64,000 nucleotides of DNA from Sipunculus nudus (GCA_026874595.1 CM049306.1:32318019-32382018); one strand, 5' to 3'. Counted from the stretch's first letter, positions 34,600-47,707 are shown. Notes: generated from the sequence alone by a model not told the origin. Numbers and translations are program-made.

Positions 34600-37500
34600 A
34601 TCAAAAGTCTACACAGCTGATAAATGATATCTTATATCTTTATGATGTCTAAACGGTAAGCCGGGCAGCGCAGTATTCAAATGTCAGGTGTGTCATGTGA
34701 TCAGGAGAAGTGTAAACAAAGGGACTGCTCTTTGTAGTGTGTCTAACGGACTTGGTGCTTATTTCTGTGTTGATTATCGGAGGTTAGTATTCATCAGTGC
34801 TTGTACCCATGGGGCGCCTCTTAAGAGAATGAAAGTGTCTTCTTTCTTTAATATATTGATTTGTTTTGGAAACATATGTCTTATTCAGTTTTGGAGTGTA
34901 GTTATGTGAGTGTTTCAGCCAGTAGGTTTGACTTTTAAAAGAACCTGGTCGTTCACATCTTTTGATGTGTGACAATGATAAAAAGTTTGTTATGAGCTGG
35001 TAGGGACTGAATTTCACATAATTTTTATCCTTTGCTTTTCGCAGGGACTGTAGTCGAATCCACATCATCCGCGTCAATCATTTGCCCGATCAGCATAATA
35101 TTTTTTTCTTATATACCATATTCACAAAGACGATTTCCTTTGTATCCATGTAAAAGCCGCCCATTCGTATGCATTTGTTCAGCCATTCGCCAGGTGAAAC
35201 ATGAAAGGTGTACACTTAAACACATGACGGATAAGGAGATACTGTTGGAGATTTTAGGCTCCGACTGCAGAACCTAGTTTGTTAATAGAATCCATATCCG
35301 TTTAAAAAATATAATGGTAATGTTTTTTTATGTTTCAAAGTCCCTAGAAATGGCGGATCTTTAAGAAAATATGTGTGCCCCCCCCAAAAAAAAACTTTTT
35401 TATTTAAAAAATATCAGGTGAATATTTAAAAGATTCTAACATTGAAAATTGTCATTTGTAGCAAAAGCAACAATTTAGTCCCTCACGCAGAGCATCTCAG
35501 TAATCGAATGCTTGGCAGGATATGCCCTATAGAATGTGTTATAAAAAGAAGGACGAACCTAAATTGAGACATTTTATGTCTATGTAAACAATGTTTTCAT
35601 CCTCTAGGTATATATGCTGAATTTCTTTCAAGCATCCAAGACACCTTAATAAACTAGAAGAGGCTTTGCGGAGGCTTGCATTCCTTAGAATGTAGATTTC
35701 TAGTTTGCTTCTGAAAATCTCCATCTACAGATGACAAGCATCTCTACATGCAACCATCAATATATAGTAAACTGATGATATCCTTCCTGGTTAGTCTATT
35801 TAGCTTGGAAATTTCTATAAGCCAAATACCAAGATAGTAAAAAAATGGTAGCTGTACCAAATATATACGGGTAACTGTCAATATTATAAAAGAACTGAAA
35901 AAAACTGAAAAAGAATGTCTTGATCAGGTTTGTTAAAAGCCCGTCAGCTCGGTTCGTTTGCATAATAATAAAGTTCCCACGGTTGACTTTTGAAAGATAT
36001 ATTGATTTTGATTATCATAAAATATCATAAAAAATCAAGCGACCGCGCATGATATCAGCAGTTATTACGGATGATATCGGCCCCTAAAGTACTGAGATCA
36101 AACGCGCCCGGCCGCCAGGATGAAATGGATAAGTAGGCCACAACTTATTGCGCGAGTAATTTCATGCTCCCTTTTTGTATGGGCTTATAGCTGTTAACGA
36201 GTTTAGTTCTTTCTTAATATTTGGGTCGAACTGTTTTCTTGGGTGGACTTAGGTGGTCCCCCAGATTGATTAACGATCGATCGCAATTTTTCTTCCTGTT
36301 ATGCTAGATCTTAAATAAGACTTTCAATCATCAAAAAGTAACCCCTATGCCCAATACTAATCTTAAGTGACAGATCTGAACCAGGTATTTATTTTGATCT
36401 TGATCTAATTCCAAGGTCGCATACTCCAGAGCCGATCCACCATTATCACATAGTTGTGGGCATCTGGGGTAACTTTCCAGTGATGGCTTGCTGATTGCAA
36501 ACAAGTAGTTTTTAGTAAAGTTAAAAATAAGGAAGTTTGATAACCAACATGGTCGTTTCGGTGAATACATAAGGAAATATTTTAATTGTGTCTTCATATT
36601 GGCCTTCCTATCGGTCTACGGTTGCCAGCATCCGAGTATGAAGGAAATATAACCATATGATTAAAATGAATTATATAAATATGATATGTGAATAACAAGA
36701 GAATCGATCAAATACATTTCAGTATTCGTGTCATCTAGGGACGTAGCTTCTTGCAGGCTGAGTAAACTCGAGAAACATACACTTGTGCAGCATCCGATAC
36801 ACTTTTGCTGTAAACACACGGCACCAGCACATTAAAGACCTCAGGTTCCCTTCAAAATCGAAAACGAAATATCTTGATTCAACGTTCGTACAGTTCCAAA
36901 ATTCCCTTGAAATTTTCTTCTGTGTAAGTTTATCGTCTCATAGTTGGTGTGCTAGACGCCTCGCAAAATGTAAATGTGATCTGTATATTTAACAAAAATC
37001 TAACTTTGCACGTATTATATTTCAAACTGTGATATTTCATAAAATAATATTCGTCTTGCCCTTCATTGTCTTCAGTAGGGAAACTGTGTTCTTTAATTGT
37101 GAAATGTACAAACAGATTATATATTACTTTTATGAATGTATGAATTTAAAATGATATACAATGGTCGATTTAAATTATATAAAGCATCTTAAGCCCCATT
37201 CATATGCAGACATTTACTCATGGTGAGTATGAAAAAGACCTCAGTTAATTTACTTATGTAAGTATACTGTGTCATGTAAACAGCTTTGTAGATGTGAGTA
37301 TAAATACTGTTGGAGTAAACTGACAGGAATAAAAGTATATTTGCTCGACCTCAGGAGACGATGCACAAGTATATTTGCATGCACATAACTAATTGTTCAT
37401 AAAGTTGTGTCATGTGAACAGATTTTTTATTTACATATAAGCAAACTTGTAGGTTTTTTTTTTATTTTACAAAGGGGTACAATCACAAATTCAATAATTA

Positions 37501-38106
37501 CTTAATGAAATCTAGTCGCCTAACAAAGTCATAATTGGATATCAGATGCTTTGAAGCACTGCCAGGGATCAAAGCTGGATACTGTGCGGTTGTCAATTTA
37601 AGACAATTGTATACGTTTTTTTCGTTTTAACAATTTAAATGAATAGTGGGTAAAGTATCCAAAGGCCTAAGTCACTTGAAACTCTAATTATTTGATTTAA
37701 GTTAAATATACATGGTCATCAACTGATATATTCCGGGTTTATGAGTCCCTCTGGAAAATGAGAGGATTGTTTCAATGTTTCAGTGAGATTTCTCAAATTT
37801 ATGTATTTAACTATACACTTTCTGAAACTATACTGTGGTCAGAACATTCTTTTTTTATCAACATTGTACTTAAAAACATGCTTCAACACAGATTATTTTA
37901 ATTTTTACCATCCATCGAAAGGAAAAGCTGTTATCGATGAGACAGTTCTGAGACATAGAGTCCTTTGCAGTCTTCAATGCATGTTTTGACCTTATTGTAC
38001 ACAAATAATTCATTTATGGGGAAACTTATGAAGTATGGTCGTTTCATTTCTGTGGATAGGCAGCATTTTATATAATTTATGATGACTCTGTCTGCTTCAG
38101 CTTCCA
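34600..38106. other. No gene recognised
   Basis: A short relic of family R (CGGAGGCTTGCATTCC, near 35668) is present. ATTTGCCCGATCAGC occurs near both 34530 and 35080. Frames near 36.4 and 36.8 kb are not assignable. Confidence 0.5.
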
Positions 38107-38110
38107 GTAG

Positions 38111-38624
38111 TGTTACAGGTGTCTGTTTTGTTGTGTGCAGGAGTGTTACAAGTGTCTGTTGACATTCTGATTCGTGAAGCGCAGGCATAGTTCGTTGTTA
38201 TGGGAACCTTACCGATAATTGCAGTGGTGTCAGATATTTAACGACTTAATACAGATTCAATACGGACTGTCTCAATTTCGCCTTTGGATTATTACTATTT
38301 ACGTTGATTATTGGTGTAAAAGCACTCTTGTTGAGCTATGACAGTGGTGGTATCCAGAAATCAAAGCCTAGGATCCGGACACTCTGGTACTGTACATTTT
38401 TATTGCTATACTGTGTAATTGCATTGACTTAGTTAGTGTATTGTAATAGAAGGATTGTTCTAGGAATGAATTATAATTATTTATTAACAAAACAACCGCT
38501 GACTTATTTTTGTCATTCCCCTAGACATTTCACGCTGTCTAGTGTTGCGAAATCTGATTTTTTAACTCCGTAACAAAATTTGTGCTCATAACGATAACGT
38601 GATCTGTTATCAGGTTCCATAACA
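38111..38624 (+). mobile_element. Solo LTR, copy 2 (internally deleted, 514 bp)
   Basis: Starts TGTTACAG and ends GGTTCCATAACA, flanked by GTAG at 38107-38110 and 38625-38628. The 3' half (TGACAGTGGTGGTAT, then TTCCCCTAGACATTTCACGCTG) aligns with the LTRs at 21.6 and 60.4 kb. The 5' half is much shorter and lacks the TATA-box segment, so it is probably promoterless. Confidence 0.85.
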
Positions 38625-38628
38625 GTAG

Positions 38629-39870
38629 TCATTATAGTAAGTTCAGCGTAATATCGAAGAAGTGGAAAAATCAGTAATTTGAACTATTTGTTCAAAACTG
38701 TCAAGGATAAAATAGTGAATCCTCAGCATGGCAATCTTAGCAGTCATGGAATAACAGCAAACTGTTGAAAAAAAAGGACTTTTATGTCTCGAAGAAACAT
38801 TTCAAAATTTATAAATTGTTATAAACATTGTTGAGAATTCATGTCTAAAGTACTCATATACTATATAAATTCACCGTAGATAAACAACTTAAACATATTA
38901 TTTACTTTAATTTATGTTGCCTTTATAGTATAATCATACAGATAATGTCACATGTGAGGTTTTGGTCTTTGGGCTCTTGATAACGTCATGGGAGTGGTTT
39001 TAATGTTATATTGCGCACAGAATATTGAACATAAAGTAAAGATTCTCGAAGAAGAAATATAAACATGAATTAAACTTTAAAGTTTAGAAATGATTAAATC
39101 CAGAATTACAGCTGCACAGTTCAATTCAGAATGGCACATATCGATGTCAGCTACACGTTTAATATATCGTGCACTGACAGACTCACAGGAGAACAAACAT
39201 GCATTAATATATGAAATTTGGGCTTACTGCTAACAAATACAGGAAGAAAATCAATGTAAAATGTCATTTCCACGACCAGCAATACACGAGAAGTACTTCA
39301 CTCCTCCAGCACCTCAGCTTAATCACGCGGTCTGTCGCTCAAGGACTTCACACTGCTTCAAAAATATCCATGCCCTGAGAGTGTTTACTTCAAATATCAA
39401 GTAACTGATTTCTTAGCATTTATGGCTGTCATTTGAAAGAATTCATGTCCTACCGTTGAGTTATGTTATATATTTTGTTTGTATGTTATTACCTAGAATT
39501 GCTGAACGGGACATGCTGGTGAATGCTATATCTGAAAATATAATGAAGATTAATGTGAGTTTCCTGTAGTTGCAACAGGGTATTTACTAGAATTTATGAT
39601 GGGCGTATAGTTGACGTATGTCTTACTTAGTGACGTTTTGTAAGGCGACCCAGACGCAGTAAACTCTGCTTGTATGAGATACTCCGTACTTGGTGTCCCA
39701 AATCCTTACAATGTCGACATCTGTTTGGCAATCTGAAGTTTTATATCCCTGGCTCTTATTCCTATGTCTGCATGTAGCTCAGTTCTCAATTAAGCTACCG
39801 ATTCGTTATTACATTTTTTCTTAATTCTTTCGATGCTCCTTAAAGTGATCAGCTTGCACATCCGTCCGTC
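38629..39870. other. No gene recognised
   Basis: AT-rich DNA with no supported feature. Confidence 0.5.
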
Positions 39871-39879
39871 TGTTATATT

Positions 39880-40720
39880 TCTTTTGTGCGCATTATCTAA
39901 AATGAATTGAAACACGCTTGATATTTCTCAAATTCATAGGGTTTATTGATCATTATTAAAGTTCCAGCTTTTATAATCATAATGTGGCCGTCAGGGCACA
40001 GTAGGTGATTAGCTTTCGGCGAAATATCTCAAATAAAATATACTTGATCGTTCTTAAATTCACATTGATGACTGGTGCTTACTACGTGAAGCCCTATCGA
40101 ATAACAGACCCATCCAAAGCCATAACACAATTAGTAATTTCGTTCGCGCGCACATTACAAAGAGAAAATACATAATCGTTCTTAACTTCGCATTGATGAT
40201 TGGTGCCTACTACGTAGAGCCCTATCGAATAACAGACCCATCAAAAAAAAAATACGGCAGCTATAACACAATTAGTTATTTTCTTTCGCGCGCACATCTC
40301 AAAGAGAAAAAACATAATCGTTCTTAAATTCACATTGATGATTGGTGCCAATTACGTAGAGCCCTATCGAATAACAGACCCACGCAAAAAAATATGGCTG
40401 CCTTAATACAATTAGTAATTTTCTTTTGCGCGCGCATTTCAGAGAGAAAAAATACATAACCTTTATTAAATTCACACTGATGATTGCTGTCTATTACGAA
40501 GAGCCCTATCGAGTAGCAGACCCACCCAAAAAACAATTTGGCAGCCATAATACAATTAGTAATTTTCTTTAGCGCGCAATATCTCAAAGAGAAAATGTTT
40601 CAGTTACTCCAGTTAACAAGGATGTTTGGTGACTTTAAGGGCTCCAGGCCTACGAATTCTTACCTAATGAAACCAATATGACCGCCAGAGCACAATCGAT
40701 GATTTTCTATGGTGTATAGT
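39880..40720. repeat. Degenerate satellite-like tandem array, ~130-140 bp
   Basis: GCCCTATCGA.TA.CAGACCCA begins at 40091, 40219, 40361 and 40503. Each unit also contains CATTGATGATTGG and a GCGCGC..AT.TCAAAGAGAAAA block. Weaker units flank both sides (about 39890-40090 and 40600-40720). The open frame on the minus strand here is a product of the repeat. Confidence 0.85.
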
Positions 40721-41429
40721 TTGATCGTATAATTTATTTATTATATAGATATTATATATAATTTATCGCGAATTTGACACCTTTGAGAACAAAATACAGC
40801 CACGGTATATAATTTATTTGATACAACTAAAGTCAAGTCTCGCTGACACAATTACTAACAGGACATCGGGGGGGGGGGGGTATTAGAAATAGAGGCGTAA
40901 CACCCTATCACAGTTGAACAAGTGCATGGAGTATCATTTCATTTTATTTAGAACTCCCACATACAGTATACAGGGCAGAAAAAGGCACAGGACTCAAAAT
41001 CAGGCGTGGTTTTTGGTATAAAGCGTTTAGTATTCTATTTCCAAGTTCGTAGAAATATACTCTGCGTCACCTGTTCAGAAAACCCCTTGAACGGAGATCT
41101 TGCTTAAAGGTGTAGGAAAGGCCGAACAAAAAACTCGGGACATGGAGTCGGCCGGCAAAGAAATTTGATATTTATCCGTTGTTTCGTGCAAATTACCCCG
41201 ATTTACTTAATTCCCAGAAACTAGCCGAACTTATTAACTCCACGTTCGTCATTTGGCGGGATTTCTTGATAAAGAAAACGCGACAGCATGATGACTGATA
41301 TATCTGACAAAAGTTATTCCCTAGTTCATAATATGAAGTGGCCGACTTTGTGGCTCGGTTTGTCGTAATTTCATTGACATGATAAAGAAGTACCAAACAC
41401 CGATTCTAATGCGCGACAAGAAAAAATTC

Positions 41430-41700
41430 TCATATTAGGCCAAAAAATAAAAAGGTATGGTTCTCAGGAACTTTTTTCTTAAATCAGTGCGGGCGGGCGG
41501 TATAATATTTTTGCCTTTTATTTGTATATTCGATAAAAATGCCATATGATCAGGGAAAAGCATGAAAATAACGAATTTGTTTTCTAAACAGGTAAAAGCA
41601 CAATATAAATTGTATTATTTATCTTCTTGAATGGTAAAAATCATAATAAAAACTTTTGATGCGGGGGGGGGGGGGGGGGGGTTAAATTTGACGCGGGCGT
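41430..41700 (+). repeat. Poly-G-bearing repeat, direct copy
   Basis: Same family as 26880-27190 in opposite orientation. It ends in a run of about 19 G at 41662-41680. Confidence 0.7.
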
Positions 41701-41840
41701 TGCCTGAGAATAATACCTTTGATTTTTTTTTGCCTTAGCCCAACAAGTGTATTGACAATGCTCGGCTTGGATCGGATAGCTGCCGACTTGCCGGGAGAGC
41801 GAGTGGTCGTGTTACCGGGTTTCTCTTTCTTCAAAAGTGA

Positions 41841-42035
41841 AAGATGTACCACGGAGGAAGTGAGATTAAAATAGGACCTGCAACTGAATGTTATAAAAAC
41901 AATTTTGTACAATATGATCCTTTAAACAATATATGGGAATGTCTTTTGTTATTGCCTTATTGTAAAAAGTGTCATGTAGGGGGTAATCAAGGTATAGGAG
42001 GGCTCATGCTCCGGAGGACTAATAACAAAACCTAA
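41841..42035 (+). pseudogene. Kelch-repeat-like coding fragment
   Basis: The frame reads KMYHGGSE, then a linker, then QYDPLNNIWECLLLLP and a later GG, which matches the kelch repeat pattern (V-Y-GG, Y-DP-x-x-x-W-x-x-L-x-x-LP). Kelch repeats form beta-propeller blades, often in substrate adaptors. Only about one blade is present. The frame is closed upstream by TGA at 41838-41840, and weak kelch-like similarity may continue beyond that stop. There is no evident splice site. It could be a decayed exon, a retrocopy or a piece carried by a repeat. The family call rests on motif spacing only. Confidence 0.45.
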
Positions 42036-42041
42036 AACAGG

Positions 42042-42071
42042 TCCCCTGGGCCGAAAAAAACAGGGGACCAA
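42042..42071. other. Hairpin, 9-bp stem
   Basis: GGTCCCCTG and CAGGGGACC separated by 12 bases (GGCCGAAAAAAA). No T-run terminator and no neighbouring gene support a function. Confidence 0.4.
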
Positions 42072-43205
42072 GGCCGCTAAAACTGGTCTAGAACCCCTTA
42101 GCAAAGTCTGTCTATGGACAGTTTAATAGGCTTTAGTTGATGCATTAAGGTACTGGTGTTTCATTTAAATTTGAGTTTAAACACTTTATACCTAATTACC
42201 ACATATTAAAATATTACCATTACTGAAATATACGATATTATTACATTTGGTTGTGTAGAAATTATTTTGTCATATAATCTGTCAACTAACAGTACACTAT
42301 TGTTCTTTCTTCTAAAGTATTATTTCCCTACATTGTATAGTGCACATTCTGCTTATTAATAAATTGGTTTTATTAAAATATATACATACATTCTAAAATA
42401 TTTACCAAAAATAATGAACTCTGGGTTAAATAGAAAATGACTAGATACACAAGATTAATATAATAACATCATTTTGAATGACTATGTTATTGTTAACTAT
42501 CTGCTTTGCAGTAAAAATATTTGATACTGTTCAGATGTACCATGAAGTCTTAATTCATTATCTAGATAATTAATGTGATCATGTTGTGTACTGTATAGTA
42601 CCGGTAATATTGTACGTGTTTCTGGACAGACTGGTTAACATCAGTGCCTATAGAAAGGCAAAATATATGTCACATGATGAATTTTGAATACTCTGTTTGA
42701 ATAAGATGTTCAATTGGGTCTTTTCACTATAGTATATTTATTAGTTAAGCTTTCGTCATATTTCCTGCATGTGCACTCTTTAGGACATTTGTGAGTCCTA
42801 GTAATAGTAGTTATCGATGTTATCTTATTAAGTGGAACCATACTGATACATAAATTTTGTCCATATAATTTAAGAGGTAGGAGGCGCAAAAGCATCTGTC
42901 ACACCTTCGAGTAACCATCATCTTTATAAGCCATGTTACAATACAGGTACTCTTTCTGCCTCACCCAGCAGCAGCACTTACTACCTGCTGGAGCTAGGAA
43001 GTTAATAGTGATTTCTTATTGCTTATCTATGTTGTTTGTCTGTGTATTGTGTTTTAAGTTTAATGTTTGTATGCTGCTTTGTTTTTGTACTGTCAATATT
43101 GGAATTTCTCACATTCACAATGTAACAAAGTCATTGGTTAAGCTGTGTAATACCACACAGTTAGTTAAATATTTGATTCCAGATATAACAGATTTTTTTT
43201 TTCAC
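42072..43205. other. No gene recognised
   Basis: AT-rich sequence upstream of the LINE. No ORF1-like frame is visible, so the LINE is either 5' truncated or lacks a detectable ORF1 here. Confidence 0.5.
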
Positions 43206-43210
43206 TTTAA

Positions 43211-46200
43211 AATTTCACGTCTCAGATAAATATATTTTCATTAAATGTTAGAGGCATACATGGATATAAAAAAAGAAGGGAATTGTTCCATTGGTTGCAA
43301 GGTAAAAATATGATATAATAATGTTACAGGAAACTCATAGTGTGCCTGAGGATTTTAACAGGTGGGGCTCTGAGTGGGGGCACAATTTGATTATTAACAG
43401 TGGAAGCTGTAACTCAAGAGGAGTGGCAGTATTAATTAAAAACTATGTAACACATGATATTCATAACATATACACAGATGACAATGGGAGATTTATTATC
43501 TTAGACATAACAATAAACGGTAACAGGTTAACACTATGCAATATTTATGCACCAAATACATCAGACCAGATATTCTTTAACAATTTATCCACTCAGATAG
43601 ACGATGCATCTAATGAAAAAATAATTATTGGGGGTGACTGGAATATTGTTTTAGAACCATCAGTCGATCGACATGGTGGACATAAAAATAATGGCCATAA
43701 TAATCACACTCGAAAACAGATTAACGAATGGATGGAAGATCTAGACATAGTTGATATTTGGCGACACTGTAATCCTGAACTCCAGAAATATACATGGTCA
43801 CGTAATAATCCAACTTGGACAGCCAGCAGAATAGATTATTTTTTAATATCATTAGGATTATTAGGTTTCATACAATCGGTAGATATTGTTCCAGGTTACA
43901 AAACTGATCACAAAGGTATAACCCTGAGTATAAAAGGTCATCATCATGTCAGAGGACCAGGTTTTTGGAAGTTCAACAACTCATTATTACAGGATCAAAA
44001 TTATGTGAAAATTATTAAACAATGCATAGAAAATACTGTCAAAGATAATGAGGAATCTAATCTAATCTTGACTATGGGTACTATAAAAATGGTCATTAAA
44101 GGAACAACAATTAGCTATTCCTCCTATGTAAAAAATAAAAATAAATGTAAAATAGCTGAATTAGAAACAGAAATAAAAAGATTACAAAATTTAGATATCT
44201 CAGTGGCTAATAACAATAGACTAGAATCTGTCAGATGTGATTTAGAGAAACTGATGGAAGAAAAAACACGAGGAGCCATATTAAGAAGCAAAGTTAGATG
44301 GTTCGAAGAAGGGGAAAAACCTACTAAATACTTCCTTAATTTAGAGAAGCGCAATTATAACCGGAAAGTTATAAATAAATTAAATGTTAATGGTAAAATA
44401 ATATGTGGACCTAAAGAAATATTGAAAACACAAGAAAACTTCTTCAGTCATCTTTATACATCTAACAAAAGTAATACAAGTCTATTAAATACCTCCTTGT
44501 CAAAATACAGAGACAAAATACCAAAAATTAATACAGACTGGGCGAAAGAAATAGAGGAACATGAACTGCTAAACAGCTTAAAAAATATGAAAAATGGTAA
44601 ATCCCCAGTCAGTGATGGCCTCACTGCTGAATTTTATAAATTCTTCTGGAATGATGTTAAATATTATTATATAAAAGCTACTCAATATTCTTTTAAAGTT
44701 GGCCAATTTTCACTAACTCAGAGACAAGGTATAATAAGTTTACTTCCAAAAAAGGGAAAAGATCTGTTATATGTGAAAAACTGGAGACCATTAACATTAT
44801 TAAACACAGACTATAAGATTATCACAAAAAGCTTATCTAATAGAATAAAAAGCATTCTGCCAGAGTTGATTCATGAAGACCAGACTGCATTCATGAAAAA
44901 TAGATATATAGGGGAAAATGTAAATAAAATAATTAGTTTTATAAGATATGCTGGCAAGAAAAAATAAAATACTATGTTAATGGCAGTAGATTTTGAAAAA
45001 GCGTTTGATTATTTAGAATGGGACTACATATATAATATTTTACAATTTATGAATTTTGATTTGAATACAATATCAATGATAAAAACTGTTAACAAAAACA
45101 TTGCAAGTTGTGTGACAAACAATGGATGGTCTTCACCCTTTTTTCCTGTTACAAGAGGTGTCCGGCAAGGATGCCCATTATCTCCATACTTGTTTGTTTA
45201 AGGAACTGAATTACTAGCGATTGCAATTAGATCTGAAGAAGGCATAAAAGGTATAATTATTGATGATGTAGAGAGTAAAATAATACAATACGCAGATGAC
45301 ACAACATTGTTTATAAATGATTATAAAAGTATAAAAGAAATATTAAAATTATTAAATGAATTCAAACATATTTCAGGTCTCAAGATTAATGAAGACTAGA
45401 CAGTTATAATGCCATTAAGAAAGGGTAACCATGTGGATAAAAATAAAATTAAAGATTTAGGCATGTTATATTCTGAAGATGGTGTAACAATCCTAGGAGT
45501 CAAAGTTTTTCCATCTCTGGAAAACACTGTAAATGAAAACTTCAAATCAGTTAATAATAAAATAAACAACATTTTATCTATATGGAATGCAAGAAAGCTT
45601 ACACCAATTGGTAAAATAACTTTATTGAAAAGCTGTGTACTCTCTCAATTAATATACCATTTATCAATCCTCCAAACTCCATGTAAAGCTTTTATCGAAA
45701 CAGATCGAAACACGTATATATAAATTTATATGGGGAAAACATTCAGATTTAATAAAAAGACAGATATTAATTGCTACAGTGGAGAAGGGGGGACTAAACA
45801 TGTTTCACATTTCATCAAAAAATGCAGCATTAAAATTGACTTGGATCAAACGTTTATTAAATAAAAACCCTCACGATGCATGGAGAAAGTTAGTTTTAGG
45901 ACTTTTCAAACTCAGAGAAACCTCGTTCTCATGTACTTTAGCCCCTGAAGATGTAAAAGAAATCATGACTTCCAAAGCTCCCTTTTGGGAAGAAATAATG
46001 TATCACTGGTGTAACTACAATTATCATAATCCTTGTACATATGAAGATATCATGTCCCAATGTATTTGGTTTAATTCCCACATAAAAATACACAACAAAG
46101 TTTTATTTTTCAAAAAACTTTATTACACTGGTGTTGTATATATAAAAGATTTGGTAAAACATACACAAATGAAAGCTTTTTTCATGAGCTATCAAGAATT

Positions 46201-46966
46201 ACGTAAGAAATATAAATGTAATATTGACTTTCTTAACTATGCCAGTTTACTAAAAGCTATACCACAGACTTGGAAGGAAATTCTACATAGTAGATATAAA
46301 GACATAATAACACCTATAGAATTAAATTGTAATATAAAAGCGTTTCTAGACAATAATAAAGGTACTATCCATATATACAATAAATTTGTCAATAAGCTAA
46401 AAGTAGCACCATATAAAGTGATAACAAAATGGAAAAATGATTTAAATGTTTCAGATGAAGATGTTTATCAGGGGTTCTCTAAGATTTATGTAACAACAAT
46501 ATCTTCAAAACTCCGCATGTTTCAGTATTGTATTCTCCATAGAAGGCTTACATTAAACCCTTTTCTCTACAAAATAAATATAATTGATACAAACAAATGC
46601 ACTTTTTGTAAAGAAACAGATGAATCATTGATGCACATTTTTTGGGAATGCCCATTCACCATTAGTTTATGGTCGGACATTCAAAGATTTTTTAAAGAGC
46701 AATCCTCTCGGGAATTAACATTGAAACTGACAGATAGAAATGTACTACTTAGCAATAGTGAACATGTTTTGATGAATGTGCTTTCTTTAGTTACTAAAAA
46801 ATACATATATAATAATAGATGTTATAAAAAGAAACCAACATTCCAAGGCTTCATGTCATTCCTTAATGAAGTCTGGACAATAGAAAAAATTATAGCAACA
46901 AAGAGAGGAAAGCTTCCTCAGCATTATGAGAAATGGTCAAATCTGCTCTGTTACATTCAGATTTAA
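43211..46966 (+). pseudogene. L1-type LINE ORF2: endonuclease-reverse transcriptase, inactivated
   Basis: The frame opens near 43211 with INIFSLNVRGI, the usual start of an apurinic-type endonuclease domain. It shifts by one base near 43312 and continues from 43321. Endonuclease motifs in order are LQETHS, GGDWN, SRIDYFLIS and TDHKGI, covering about the first 210 residues. The reverse transcriptase follows: NGKSPVSDGLTAEFYKFFW, NWRPLTLLN, EDQTAFM, DFEKAFDYLEWD, TRGVRQGCPLSPYLF and the catalytic YADD near 45293. The C-terminal CxxC-H-WEC zinc finger (CTFCKETDE..HIFWEC) lies near 46600-46650. Stops are TAA 44965, TAA 45199 and TAG 45397, and a second frameshift lies near 45690. The total of about 1,250 codons matches a full L1-type ORF2. 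The G after NGKSP is V here. Confidence 0.95.
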
Positions 46967-47169
46967 AAAAAAAGAAGTAAAGGTTAACACATTCGCTGCC
47001 CAGCCAAATATTCCCCCAGTGCCAGGGCCTGCATGAGTCTCGGGGAGGTCCGGGTGAGTTAGTTTCAGGTGTGAAAAGCTGATAACGAGGGTGTGAAGTC
47101 CATCTGGTGCATGGGCCATAAAACCTGCCTGAGGTGTTATGCACAGAAGGATGGCATAACCGTGTTCAG

Positions 47170-47187
47170 CCTAATTAGCTAATTAGG
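47170..47187. repeat. 18-bp perfect palindrome
   Basis: CCTAATTAGCTAATTAGG reads the same on both strands. It lies inside the TTAA element. Confidence 0.8.
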
Positions 47188-47251
47188 GCTACCGCCAGTA
47201 AAGACCTCAAAGGAAACAAGCGCAAACAAACTGTTACGCTCGCTCACATGC

Positions 47252-47256
<5 letters not shown>

Positions 47257-47309
<53 letters not shown>

Positions 47310-47331
47310 GTGTATGTATATATGTATATAA

Positions 47332-47373
<42 letters not shown>

Positions 47374-47385
47374 GAGAGAGAGAAA
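47257..47385. repeat. (TA)n and (TA)n(GA)n microsatellites
   Basis: Two TA runs (about 47257-47305 and 47338-47370), the second followed by a short GA run. Confidence 0.95.
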
Positions 47386-47618
47386 ATGTTTACACCAGGA
47401 CCGGGAAAGTCCAGTGGCTCACGCAATAGCGGCGCCTGTACACACTCGGATCAACCATTGACTTATTAGTGGAAATAAAAGATGGAGAATTATAAAACGT
47501 CACAGTTATAATCATGTATGATCATCGAATTTATAATATCAATGTATCGATCTAGTATAACACGCGAGGGTTTGTCTCATTATGGTTTATGGTTGTTATA
47601 AATGTCCCAATTACTCGT

Positions 47619-47707
47619 GAGCCAAGATGGCACAGGGGTTATGTTGTTGGGTCAGTCACGCGCGGTGGAATACCACATGGGTTTAAATCCTTATATTGCT
47701 TTTTTTT
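47619..47707 (+). ncRNA. tRNA-like / SINE head with Pol III terminator
   Basis: An A-box-like TGGCACAGGGG (47628-47638) and a B-box-like GGGTTTAAATCC (47679-47690) are about 50 bp apart, as in tRNA genes, and a run of eight T (47700-47707) follows closely. Stems do not fold into a convincing tRNA. It is best read as a tRNA-derived SINE head or tRNA pseudogene. Confidence 0.4.

Noticed and set aside
39880-40720. CRISPR-like array of regular repeats
   Set aside because: The genome is animal, units are 128-142 bp with diverged, non-unique intervening sequence, and no cas genes occur.
42933-43229. 98-codon frame upstream of the LINE as ORF1
   Set aside because: Cysteine- and phenylalanine-rich, with no coiled coil, RRM or zinc-knuckle pattern, and it overlaps the start of ORF2 in another frame.
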